The position numbers and the translations under genes are program-made. The notes under the pieces are model-generated. The model did no database searches. It saw only the letters and a list, made by a program, of their open reading frames with translations, and was not told the origin of the DNA. A DNA stretch of 64,000 nucleotides from Acidimicrobiia bacterium (lineage in GTDB: Bacteria; Actinomycetota; Acidimicrobiia; Acidimicrobiales; Bin134). Location of the stretch: positions 1 to 64,000 of the forward strand of contig JAJECA010000002.1 in NCBI GenBank assembly GCA_022822265.1, in the 5' to 3' direction. Of the stretch, positions 32,422 through 40,830 are shown in pieces (the first letter of the stretch is position 1; every line of letters starts with the position of its first letter).

Positions 32422-32741
32422 CCGCCCTCGGCTTCGTTGCGCTGGCCGTGGCCGGAACACTGCTTCGGGCCGCCACCGCCCAGAGATTCAACTCCCCCAC
32501 CTGGCCCTGGGGCACGCTCGGAGTCAACGTGCTCGGCAGCTTCGCCCTCGGCCTGCTGGCCGGAGCGGGCAACCCGGCGATGACCGCAATAGGCATCGGC
32601 GGTCTGGGTTCCCTCACCACCTTGTCCACCTTCGCCGTAGAGCTAACCGACCTAACCCGCCCCCGCGCCATCGCCTACACCGCCCTGAGCCTCACTTTGG
32701 GCCTCGCCGCCGCGGCAGGCGGGCTGGCCATTTCGAGCTGA
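32418..32741 (+). CDS. crcB: fluoride channel subunit, second of a pair
   Basis: 107 residues from GTG 32418. Same four-helix plan: WPWGTLGVNVLGSFALG and GIGGLGSLTTLSTFAVE, with Leu in place of the Phe of TTFS. Paired crcB genes encode antiparallel heterodimers in many Gram-positive bacteria; the two copies here differ enough to be specialised. Ends seven bases before the convergent serS stop. Confidence 0.9.
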   Translation: MTALGFVALAVAGTLLRAATAQRFNSPTWPWGTLGVNVLGSFALGLLAGAGNPAMTAIGIGGLGSLTTLSTFAVELTDLTRPRAIAYTALSLTLGLAAAAGGLAISS

Positions 32742-32747
32742 GCTGGC

Positions 32748-34022
32748 TCAGAGGACGTCGCGGCCGAGGTAGGGGCGGAGGGGTTCGGGGATGGTTACTG
32801 AGCCGTCGGGTTGGCGGTGGGTTTCCACTAGGGCGGCCCATACTCGGGGGACGGCGAGGGCGGAGCCGTTGAGGGTGTGGAGGATGCGGGTGCCCTTCTC
32901 CTCTGCCGGCCGGTAGCGCAGGTTGGCCCGGCGGGCCTGGTAGTCGGAGTACCAGGACACCGACGACACCTCTAGCCACTGGTCGGCGCCGGGGGCGTAC
33001 ACCTCCACGTCCCACGACCGGTGGTGGGATTGGCCCAGGTCGCCGGTGCAAATGTCCACGATGCGATAGGCCAAGCCCAACTCGGCCACCGCGGCCTCGG
33101 CCCGCTCCAGGATCTCAGCGTGGATCTCGGGGGCCTGCTCTGGGGTGGCGTAGGCCAGTATCTCCACCTTGTCGAACTCGTGGACTCGCAGCAGGCCCCG
33201 GGTGTCGCGGCCCGCGGCGCCGGCCTCCCGGCGGTAGCAGGGGGTGTAGGCCATCATCCTCATGGGCAGGTCGGCCTCGTCGAGAATCTCGCCGGAGGCC
33301 AGCGAGGTGAGCGGCACCTCGGCAGTGGGGATGGCCCACAGGTCGTCACGCTCCAGCCAGTAGGCGTCGTCGGCGAACTTGGGGAGCTGCCCGGTGCTCA
33401 CCATCACCTCGCTGTGCACCAGGGTGGGCGGGCGAATCTCCTCATAGCGGTCGGCGTTGCGGTTCAGCCCGAATTGGACCATGGCCCGGGCCAGCGAAGC
33501 CCCTGGCCCCCGGAGCATGGCGAACATGGACCCCGACAGCTTGGCAGCGCGTTCCATGTCGAGCCAGCCGGCCTCCACCGCGAACTCCCAGTGGGGCACC
33601 CGCTGGTGCTCGCCGTAGGCATCGGGGTCGAAGTTCTCCACCCGCAGCACCGGGTTGTCGCCCTCATCTTCGCCGTCGGGCACATCGGCGGCGGGCAGGT
33701 TGGGAATGTGCAGCAGCAAGTCGTGGATCTCGGCGGCCACCGAGTCGGCCTCTTCGGCCAGGGCCTTGCCCTGCTCGCCCCGCGTGCGGCTCCGGGCGGC
33801 AGCCTCGTCGGCCTCAGCGTCGTGGCCATCGCGCTTGAGCTGTCCCACTTTCTGGGACAACTCCTTGACCTCGTGGCGCATCGCATCGCGCTCGGTGGTG
33901 AGATAGCGGTGGCGCTCATCCAGGGCCGCCACCTGCTCCAGCTCGGAAAGATCGATTCCCCGGCGGGCTAACCCGGCCCGCACCGCGTCGTAGTCGTTGC
34001 GCACCAGGCGCAGGTCGATCAT
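32748..34022 (-). CDS. serS: seryl-tRNA synthetase
   Basis: 424 residues from ATG 34022, which overlaps the ctaG stop as ATGA; the longer frame upstream is shadow. MIDLRLVRNDYDAVRAGLARRG opens the tRNA-binding coiled coil (about 25-100). Class II motif 2 is CYRREAGAAGRDTRGLLRVHEF and motif 3 is SALAVPRVWAALVETHR. It is unusual to see it translationally coupled behind oxidase assembly genes. Confidence 0.97.
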   Translation of the reverse strand: MIDLRLVRNDYDAVRAGLARRGIDLSELEQVAALDERHRYLTTERDAMRHEVKELSQKVGQLKRDGHDAEADEAAARSRTRGEQGKALAEEADSVAAEIHDLLLHIPNLPAADVPDGEDEGDNPVLRVENFDPDAYGEHQRVPHWEFAVEAGWLDMERAAKLSGSMFAMLRGPGASLARAMVQFGLNRNADRYEEIRPPTLVHSEVMVSTGQLPKFADDAYWLERDDLWAIPTAEVPLTSLASGEILDEADLPMRMMAYTPCYRREAGAAGRDTRGLLRVHEFDKVEILAYATPEQAPEIHAEILERAEAAVAELGLAYRIVDICTGDLGQSHHRSWDVEVYAPGADQWLEVSSVSWYSDYQARRANLRYRPAEEKGTRILHTLNGSALAVPRVWAALVETHRQPDGSVTIPEPLRPYLGRDVL

Positions 34023-34930
34023 CGAGATCCGTTGGTGGAGTTGGAGCCGTTGGAGCCCGACGTGACCGGCACTCGGGTGTCGGCGGCGATGGGGCCGGAT
34101 GGAACGGTGGTCACCACCCGCATCTGGGTATTGGCCCGCTGCTGGGCGCCGGCCCAGCGGAAGAACAGCACCCCGATCCACGTCCACAGATACATCCCGC
34201 CCACCAGCTTCATGATCAGCCCGGCGGCCTGCTGGTCGGCCTGGAGCCCGATGCCCCACAGGCGGACATCGTGGTCGTAGGCGCTGTAAACCGCCCCCTG
34301 GGCAAAGGTCAAGAACCCGCCGGGCACGGTGGGCACCACCGACATCAAGAATAAGTAGACCATCTTGCCGGTAGGGCGCATGTGCAATTCGGGGATGGGG
34401 CCGCAAACCGGCAGCCACATCAACATCGCCGAGCCAAACAGCAGCAGGTGGACGAAGTAGTGCAGGGCACCGCTCTCTACCGAGGTGTTGACCACCCAGG
34501 GAATGTGGCTCACCGCCACCATGAAGTTGAACAGCAGCCCGGCGGCTACCGGGCGGGCCAGCCGCCGCACCCAGACGCCGACGCTGCCGTCGCCGCTGAG
34601 CGCCAGCCGGGCCAGCCATTGGGGAATGGCCGCCCACAGCAGCGGGGGCACCAGCAGCGTGATGAGCAGGTGCTGGATCATGTGGACGGAGTACAAGTAC
34701 TCCTCGGAGATGTCGTGCATTGGCCAGTCGCTGGCTGCCCAAAGCAGCACCATCGCCCCGACAAAGGCCAGTTTGTGGTGGCGGGCAAACGGCGCTTCGC
34801 CGACAGGCGCCGCCTTGGGGGCGATGATCCGAGCCGCGTACCAGGCCATGGCTATCGCGGCCAGCAGGATTATCCAGACTTCGGCGTGGGGCTGGTACCG
34901 CCAGATATCGGTGTCAGCCGCGAAGGCCAT
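34019..34930 (-). CDS. ctaG: cytochrome c oxidase assembly protein (caa3_CtaG family)
   Basis: 303 residues with about seven helices. HMIQHLLITLLVPPLLWAA, HIPWVVNTSVESGALHYFVHLLLF and LPVCGPIPELHMRPTGKMVYLFLMS are family segments with conserved His. It helps copper delivery to CuB in caa3-type oxidases of Gram-positives. The C-terminal 35 residues are Ser/Asn/Thr-rich. It lies directly behind the oxidase subunits. Confidence 0.88.
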   Translation of the reverse strand: MAFAADTDIWRYQPHAEVWIILLAAIAMAWYAARIIAPKAAPVGEAPFARHHKLAFVGAMVLLWAASDWPMHDISEEYLYSVHMIQHLLITLLVPPLLWAAIPQWLARLALSGDGSVGVWVRRLARPVAAGLLFNFMVAVSHIPWVVNTSVESGALHYFVHLLLFGSAMLMWLPVCGPIPELHMRPTGKMVYLFLMSVVPTVPGGFLTFAQGAVYSAYDHDVRLWGIGLQADQQAAGLIMKLVGGMYLWTWIGVLFFRWAGAQQRANTQMRVVTTVPSGPIAADTRVPVTSGSNGSNSTNGSR

Positions 34931-34937
34931 CAGCCAT

Positions 34938-35288
34938 CTACCAGATGCGGAACGCGGTGAGCATGACCATGTATACAGCCATGGCCAATATCAGACCGAA
35001 GACAAATAATCGCCAGAAGATCGGGTGGTCGAACTTCAGGTGCATGAAAAAGGCCACCACCAAGAAGAACTTCAGCAGCATCATGATGATCAGCATCACG
35101 ATGATGGCGGTGTCGCCCCACCCGTGCACCGTCTCGAAGTAGGTGAACACCTCGAACGCGGTGAGCAGCGCGAGGTAGATGGCCACCTTGACATAGAGCC
35201 AATTGGAGGGATGGGCGTGACGGCCGCCCGACGCGTGTTCGTCGGGAGCGTGGGCCGTGTCGGGAGAATCGGGAGTGACGGTGGCCAT
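34938..35288 (-). CDS. ctaF: cytochrome c oxidase subunit IV
   Basis: 116 residues from ATG 35288. Three helices; WLYVKVAIYLALLTAFEVFTYF and MMLLKFFLVVAFFMHLKFD are typical of the small subunit IV of bacterial caa3 oxidases (COX4_pro/CtaF). The first 28 residues are hydrophilic with several His. It follows ctaE by eight bases and precedes ctaG by seven. Confidence 0.88.
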   Translation of the reverse strand: MATVTPDSPDTAHAPDEHASGGRHAHPSNWLYVKVAIYLALLTAFEVFTYFETVHGWGDTAIIVMLIIMMLLKFFLVVAFFMHLKFDHPIFWRLFVFGLILAMAVYMVMLTAFRIW

Positions 35289-35296
35289 AGAGAACC

Positions 35297-35914
35297 CTAC
35301 TGCGGGAAGAGGTACACGATCGTGAAGATCACGATCCATACGATGTCGACGAAGTGCCAGTACAGGCCGATGATCTCCACGGTCTCGGCCCGCTCCGGAC
35401 CGAGGTTGCCCCGCATCGACATCACCAGCAGCGACATCAGCATGATGATGCCGATGGTGACGTGGGCCCCGTGGAACCCGGTGAGCGCGTAGAAGGCCGA
35501 CCCGAACAGGTTGGTGGTGAATCCGAGGCCCTCGCTGTAGAACGCGGTGAACTCGTACACCTGACCGGCCACAAAGGTGGCGCCCAGCGCAGCGGTGGTG
35601 GCCAGCCAGATGCGGTTGCCCCGCAGATCGCCCCGGGCGATGGACGACACCGCGAACACCATGGTGAGCGAGCTCATCAACAGCACGAACGAGCTGACCG
35701 AGGTGAACGGGATGTCGAACACGTCTTCGGGTCCGACATCGTTGGGGCCGATGCGCCCCTTGTTGAACATGTAGGTGGAGATGAGCCCACCGAACAGCAG
35801 GCACTCCGAGCCCAGGAACACCCACATGGCCAGCTTCTCGTTGGAGAGGCCGGTGCTGGTGTGGTGCTCTCCGTCGTGGTGCTCTGGGGTGTGCCCGGGC
35901 GCCTCGGCGGTCAT
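35297..35914 (-). CDS. ctaE: cytochrome c oxidase subunit III
   Basis: 205 residues from ATG 35914, four bases after the ctaD stop; a TTG at 35926 would overlap ctaD. Five helices, the short form found in actinobacteria. KLAMWVFLGSECLLFGGLISTY, GATFVAGQVYEFTAFYSEGL, FYALTGFHGAHVTIG with conserved His, and the final YWHFVDIVWIVIFTIVYL identify it. N-terminal His-rich segment HTPEHHDGEHH is an add-on. Confidence 0.94.
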   Translation of the reverse strand: MTAEAPGHTPEHHDGEHHTSTGLSNEKLAMWVFLGSECLLFGGLISTYMFNKGRIGPNDVGPEDVFDIPFTSVSSFVLLMSSLTMVFAVSSIARGDLRGNRIWLATTAALGATFVAGQVYEFTAFYSEGLGFTTNLFGSAFYALTGFHGAHVTIGIIMLMSLLVMSMRGNLGPERAETVEIIGLYWHFVDIVWIVIFTIVYLFPQ

Positions 35915-35918
35915 TGTC

Positions 35919-37988
35919 TCAGCCAACGGTCGCCTCCTCGGTTTCTGCCGGCTCGTCAGCGGTGGCCAACTCGCCGTTGCCGCTGGGCCCGCCGTTGCTG
36001 TCGGGGTCGCCGTGATCGTCGCCGTGGTCGTCGTGGTGCCCGCCGGCGTCGGGGTCGTCGGCCGGCTCCAGAATCCAGCCGTAGATGGATGCCACCAAGA
36101 ACACCAGTCCGGCGGCGGCCAGCCACAGGTTGTAGATGATGCCGTAACCCACCAGCAGGATGCCCCCGCCCAGCACGATGGGCCAGTACGACGGGGACGG
36201 CAGGTGCACGTTGGTGTTGCTGCCGTCGTGGGCGATCTCTGAGGTGGGAGCGGCCCGCACTATGCGGCCGTTCTCATCCTTGCCGTACTTGCGGTGCCAG
36301 AAGTGGTCGAGGCGGTCCACCTCGATGTCCTCATCGAAGTTGTGCTCGGGCACCGGGGAGGCGGTCATCCACTCCAAGCCGCGGGCATCCCAGGGGTCGG
36401 GGCCCACATCGGGCCGGCCGGCCCGCCTCCAGTTCCGAGTGCTCACGTATACGTTCCAGAAGAACATGATCACGCCCAGAGCGATGACGAACGAGCTGAT
36501 GGTGGCCACCATGTTCCACAGCGCGAAGCCCTCGTCGGCCCGATAGGTGGCAATGCGCCGCGACATCCCCTGCAAGCCGAGGATGTGCATGGGCCCGAAG
36601 GTGAAGTTGAACCCGATGAGCATCACCCAGAAGCTGGCCTTGCCCCACCCCTCGTTGAGCTTGTAGCCGAACGCCTTGGGCCACCAGTAGTAGAAGCCTC
36701 CGAACAAACCGAGCAGCGCCCCGCCGAATATCACATAGTGGAAGTGGGCCACTATGTAATAGGTGTCGGTCTGCTGGGTGTCGGACGGCGCGATGGAGTG
36801 CGTGACCCCCGACAGGCCGCCGATGGTGAACATCGACACCACGCCCACGGCGTAGAGCATGGGCGTGGTAAATCGCAATCGACCCCGGTACATGGTGGCC
36901 AGCCAGTTGAGGATCTTCACCCCCGTAGGCACGGCGATGAACATGGTGGACACCGAGAACGCGGCCACCGACAGCGGCCCGACGCCGGAGGTGAACATGT
37001 GGTGGGCCCACACCCCCCAGCCCATGAAGCCGATGGCGATGCCGGAGGCCACCATGAAGTGGTATCCGAACAGCGGCTTGCGGGAGAACGTCGGGATGAT
37101 CTCCGACACGATCCCGAAGGCGGGCAATATCAGTATGTACACCTCGGGATGGCCGAATATCCAGAACAGGTGCTGCCACAGCAACGGGTCGGCCCCGGCC
37201 TCCACATTGAAGAAGTTGGCGTCCCACAGTCGGTCGAACATCAACAAGAACAGGGCCACGGTGATCACCGGGAGGGCGAACAGCAACAGGAACTGGGTGA
37301 TGAGCAGCATCCAGGTGAGCACCGGCATCCGGAAGAAGCTCATCCCCGGCGTTCGCATGTTCAACACGGTGACAATCAGATTGATGGCGCTGACCAAGGA
37401 CGCGATGCCCAGTATCTGCAAGCCGACGGCATAGAAGTCGATGCCCTTGGAGGGTGAGAAGAGCAGGCCGGTGTTGGGGGCGTAGGCGAACCAGCCGCCG
37501 TCGGGGGCGTTCTGGAACCAACCGCCGACCAGGATCGAGGAGGTCAACAGCATGCCGCCGGCTAGGAAGCACCAGAAGCTGAAGGCGTTGAGGCGGGGGA
37601 AGGCCACGTCTCGGGCCCCCACTTGCAGCGGGAGCAGGTAGTTGGCGAAGGCGGCGGCCATGGGCATGATCACCAGGAACACCATGGTCACGCCGTGCAT
37701 GGTGAAAACGCCGTTGTAGGTGCCCGCGCCGATAACCGAGCCGTTGGGGGTGGCGAGCTGGAGGCGGATGAACAGGGCCTCGGCCCCGCCGACGAGGAAG
37801 AAGAACAGGGCGGCCGCGCCGTACATGATGCCGATGCGCTTGTGGTCGACGGTGAACAGCCAGCTCCTCCAGCCCTCGCTGCCCTGAGGCCGGGTGAAGA
37901 CGCCGAGGGGACGATGGGCGATGGCCGGACCGGCCGGCAGCGCCAGGGTTTCCTCGGGGGCGGTGATCGTGCGGTCGGTGATGGTCAT
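35919..37988 (-). CDS. ctaD: cytochrome c oxidase subunit I (catalytic)
   Basis: 689 residues. All ligands are present: heme a by H98 (FTMHGVT) and H417, heme a3 by H415 (VAHFHYV), CuB by H280 (GHPEVY), H329 and H330, with the cross-linked Y284. Twelve core helices are followed by a linker and two extra C-terminal helices (about 600-645), then an acidic/His-rich tail. The start is preceded by a short frame whose stop overlaps it (see 37977). Confidence 0.97.
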   Translation of the reverse strand: MTITDRTITAPEETLALPAGPAIAHRPLGVFTRPQGSEGWRSWLFTVDHKRIGIMYGAAALFFFLVGGAEALFIRLQLATPNGSVIGAGTYNGVFTMHGVTMVFLVIMPMAAAFANYLLPLQVGARDVAFPRLNAFSFWCFLAGGMLLTSSILVGGWFQNAPDGGWFAYAPNTGLLFSPSKGIDFYAVGLQILGIASLVSAINLIVTVLNMRTPGMSFFRMPVLTWMLLITQFLLLFALPVITVALFLLMFDRLWDANFFNVEAGADPLLWQHLFWIFGHPEVYILILPAFGIVSEIIPTFSRKPLFGYHFMVASGIAIGFMGWGVWAHHMFTSGVGPLSVAAFSVSTMFIAVPTGVKILNWLATMYRGRLRFTTPMLYAVGVVSMFTIGGLSGVTHSIAPSDTQQTDTYYIVAHFHYVIFGGALLGLFGGFYYWWPKAFGYKLNEGWGKASFWVMLIGFNFTFGPMHILGLQGMSRRIATYRADEGFALWNMVATISSFVIALGVIMFFWNVYVSTRNWRRAGRPDVGPDPWDARGLEWMTASPVPEHNFDEDIEVDRLDHFWHRKYGKDENGRIVRAAPTSEIAHDGSNTNVHLPSPSYWPIVLGGGILLVGYGIIYNLWLAAAGLVFLVASIYGWILEPADDPDAGGHHDDHGDDHGDPDSNGGPSGNGELATADEPAETEEATVG

Positions 37989-38034
37989 CGACTCTTCCGA
38001 TCAGCGGTCTTCGCTGGATTGGTGATGGTCATCG
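37977..38034 (-). repeat. duplicated ctaD start sequence with coupled mini-ORF
   Basis: GGTGATGGTCATCG occurs at 37977-37990 and 38021-38034 (period 44), each containing ATGACCATCACC on the minus strand. The upstream copy opens MTITNPAKTADRKSR (37985-38032), whose TGA overlaps the true ctaD ATG. The only gene between ctaC and ctaD is this mini-ORF. Confidence 0.65.
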
Positions 38035-38046
38035 GAGCGATCACAA

Positions 38047-39309
38047 TCAGTCGAGGGTGGACAGGAAGGCAACGACATCGTCGATATCTTCGGGGCTTAG
38101 GCCAGTGCGGGCGGGCATACCCCGGAGGTCGTCGGCGTCGGCCGGCTTGCGCTCGGGGGCATTGTAGATCCAGGCCTCCAATTCGCTCCGGTTGAGCGTG
38201 GCCTGGTCGGCCAGGTTGAGATACGGGACGTGGTCGCCGGCGTTCAAGTAGAGATCGAACGCCGATCCGGCGAACGTGCCCCGAGTCATTAGGTGGGTCA
38301 GGTTGGGGGCCGCGCCGGCCACCAATTCGTCGGTGTAGGTGCCGGCGCTGGGGCCGTTGAACTCGCCGTAGATGTCCCAGCCGTCGGGTGCCGAGTCGGG
38401 GTCTCCGCCGCGGTTGGCCGCTGAGGTGACCCCGTTGATCACGTGGCAGTTGGCGCACTGCTGGCTGAAGGTGGCCCAACCATCGCCCGCCGGCGTGCCC
38501 TCTTGGGGTATGTCCGCCGGGGTGATCTGGTTGTCTCTCCATTGGGCGAACTCTGCGGTTGGCAGCGCCACGGCCACCATCTTCATGTAGCCGTGGGACA
38601 GGCCGCAGAACTCGGTGCACTGTCCCCGGAAGCGGCCGGGCTCGTCGGCCTGGATCACCCAGTCGTGACTGCGGCCGGGAACGGCGTCGCGTTTGCCGTT
38701 CAGCTTGGGGATCCAGAAGGAGTGGATCACGTCGCGGGATTTGATGTCCAGGGCTATGTCCACCCCGACGGGGATGACCAGCTCGTTGGCGGTCACGAAG
38801 TCGGGCGGGGAGTCGGTGTTGCCGTCCAGGTGGTACTGGTACTCCCACCACCACTGCTGGCCGATCACGGTGACCACCACATCCTCGTCGGAGGCCTTCA
38901 CATCGTCGAGGGCGAACAGCGCCACCAGGGTAAACACCGAGATGACGGCCAACAACACGGTGGGCACGATGGTCCAGGCGATCTCGAGGCGGTTGTTGCC
39001 GTGGGTCTGCTCGGGGAACTCGTCGTCGTCGTAATAGCCGAATTCGCCGTCGCCGCTGTCGGAGCCCGCCACCCGGTAGCGCCACCACAGGGCCAGTACC
39101 GCTCCCTGAACCAAAAAGAAGACCACGCCGGCCACAATGAAGATGGGGTTGATGAGCTCGGCGATGTCGCGTCCCTGGCGACCGACCGGCGACAGGGTGG
39201 ACAGCGGGTGGTCGTCGGTGACCACGATGCTGACCACGATGAGCACAACAGTGCCGGCCGTGATCAAAAGGCTGGTCAGCCACACAAGGGCCTTGAGGCG
39301 CTTGCTCAT
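38047..39309 (-). CDS. ctaC: cytochrome c oxidase subunit II with fused cytochrome c domain (caa3 type)
   Basis: 420 residues. Two helices (about 10-31 and 55-75), then the cupredoxin domain with GQQWWWEYQY and the CuA site GQCTEFCGLSHGYMKM (about 230-245). A cytochrome c domain follows with CANCH near 277 and a probable axial Met in RGMPARTGLS. The fusion lets the oxidase take electrons directly. A six-residue frame, MRGAAR (39306-39326), ends on the start codon. Confidence 0.95.
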   Translation of the reverse strand: MSKRLKALVWLTSLLITAGTVVLIVVSIVVTDDHPLSTLSPVGRQGRDIAELINPIFIVAGVVFFLVQGAVLALWWRYRVAGSDSGDGEFGYYDDDEFPEQTHGNNRLEIAWTIVPTVLLAVISVFTLVALFALDDVKASDEDVVVTVIGQQWWWEYQYHLDGNTDSPPDFVTANELVIPVGVDIALDIKSRDVIHSFWIPKLNGKRDAVPGRSHDWVIQADEPGRFRGQCTEFCGLSHGYMKMVAVALPTAEFAQWRDNQITPADIPQEGTPAGDGWATFSQQCANCHVINGVTSAANRGGDPDSAPDGWDIYGEFNGPSAGTYTDELVAGAAPNLTHLMTRGTFAGSAFDLYLNAGDHVPYLNLADQATLNRSELEAWIYNAPERKPADADDLRGMPARTGLSPEDIDDVVAFLSTLD

Positions 39310-39343
39310 CGGGCTGCGCCCCTCATCGGTGTTTGCGGCCCCA

Positions 39344-40177
39344 CTAGTGACCTCCGCTTTCGGCCGCCGGAGCGCCGTGATCGGCGGCGGGCCCCTTGTG
39401 GTGGAACTCTCGCGAGCCCATGGCGGCGGTGATCACACCGGCCACCAGCACACCGACGCACACCAGCGCCACCGTGCCGGCTATAACCGACCGGCTGATC
39501 TTGGGGCCGACGGCGAACACCACCGCGATCAAGAAGATCACGGTGGCCAAGACCCCGGCCACGATCACCGCGCTGAACTTGGACACGGTCAAGAACACCC
39601 GGGATAGCGCCAGCACCAGCACAGCCACGCCGAGCGCTGCGGTCACCGGGTACTCGATGGGCCGCATGATGCGATTGCGCAGATTGCGGTTTACCTCCGG
39701 GTCGGCGGTGGCCCGGTCGGCCCACGCCGTGAGCATCCACTCGAACAGCGCCGCTCCAACGATCACCAGTCCGACCACGAAGATGGTGGCGTGGGTGGCC
39801 AGCCCCACGATCATCGCCCCCGCTCCGAAGGCGGCCACGGCCGGCCAGTAGTTGGCCTCCAGATTGGCCTGAGTCTCGGGGGTCTGGCCGTCGTCCATCA
39901 GCTCGCCCACCGACTCGGCGTCGGCGTCGCGGAAGGCAACCAAGAACAGGGCCACCAACGCGGACAGAACCGCGAAGCCCATCAGCACCACATAGCCCAC
40001 GTGGTCGCCGATGCCGCCCTTGTAGCCCAGGCTGAGCACGCCCACCCAGGTCTCCACGTTGAGCACCGCGAAGTACTCGGTTTCGCCTGCGCTGCCGCTG
40101 GCCACGCCGTATACGGCGGCCGCGGCCACCGCGGTGAGAGTGAAGCCGAAGAACAATCGGAAGCCAGGGGTGAACAC
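39344..40177 (-). CDS. multi-helix membrane protein of the oxidase cluster, function unknown
   Basis: 277 residues from GTG 40177. Six to seven predicted helices with a hydrophilic loop (about 75-95) containing ADAESVGELMDDGQTPETQ, and a His/Gly-rich tail HHKGPAADHGAP. No metal ligands recognised. It lies between the CoxIII-like gene and ctaC. Its GTG overlaps by one base the TAG of a short frame, MRRRSRNQAGF (40177-40212), filling the gap upstream. Probably an accessory part of the ligand-less CoxI module. Confidence 0.72.
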   Translation of the reverse strand: MFTPGFRLFFGFTLTAVAAAAVYGVASGSAGETEYFAVLNVETWVGVLSLGYKGGIGDHVGYVVLMGFAVLSALVALFLVAFRDADAESVGELMDDGQTPETQANLEANYWPAVAAFGAGAMIVGLATHATIFVVGLVIVGAALFEWMLTAWADRATADPEVNRNLRNRIMRPIEYPVTAALGVAVLVLALSRVFLTVSKFSAVIVAGVLATVIFLIAVVFAVGPKISRSVIAGTVALVCVGVLVAGVITAAMGSREFHHKGPAADHGAPAAESGGH

Positions 40178-40233
40178 TAGAAACCTGCCTGGTTTCGGCT
40201 GCGGCGTCTCATGGGAATCGTCTGCACCAGCGC

Positions 40234-40830
40234 CTACTTCAGCACGAAGATCGCCGTCCAGATGACGACATAGACGAATACAACGGCGTACCAGTAGATG
40301 GACGCGGCCACGAAGCCGTCGGTTTGACGGCTGCTGTACTGGCCAGCCAAGGCTCGGAAGGCCATCAGGAGCAAGAACACCAAGCCGATGGCGATCATGA
40401 CCAGGTGCGACCCCGAAATGGCGTAGATCAACACGGCGGCAATCGACTCGTCGGCCACCAAGCCCATCTCGGTGTACTGGAACGAGGTGGTGACCACCAC
40501 TGAGAGGCCGAACAGGGTGGTCAGCGCGGTGGCCATGATGGCGTGGGTGCGGTCGTCGCGGGCGATGGAGTACACCGCCCACTGCATGGTGACCACCGAC
40601 ATGAGCATGGTCCACGCCGCCACCGTGGGCGGGGCCAGTTGAATGTTGGCCCCCGAGGGGATCCACTCCCCGCCACCGGAGAGCGCATCGGCCCGCTCAC
40701 GCAGGTACACCCCCAGCAGGGCGGCGAAGTACATCAGCGTGGCGGCCGTGCCGAACACGGTGCCCACCAGCAGGGTGCGCTGGCGGGGAAGCGGGGCGGC
40801 CAGGGGCGTTCCGACAGCGATATCGGCCAT
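40234..40830 (-). CDS. heme-copper oxidase subunit III-like protein
   Basis: 198 residues, five helices. TLLVGTVFGTAATLMYFAALLGVYLRERA, then WTMLMSVVTMQWAVYSIARDD, then ISGSHLVMIAIGLVFLLLMAFR and the closing YWYAVVFVYVVIWTAIFVLK follow the CoxIII plan. It resembles ctaE in layout but is diverged. The ATG overlaps by one base the stop of the ligand-less CoxI paralogue, so the two form a pair that mirrors ctaD-ctaE. Confidence 0.82.
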   Translation of the reverse strand: MADIAVGTPLAAPLPRQRTLLVGTVFGTAATLMYFAALLGVYLRERADALSGGGEWIPSGANIQLAPPTVAAWTMLMSVVTMQWAVYSIARDDRTHAIMATALTTLFGLSVVVTTSFQYTEMGLVADESIAAVLIYAISGSHLVMIAIGLVFLLLMAFRALAGQYSSRQTDGFVAASIYWYAVVFVYVVIWTAIFVLK

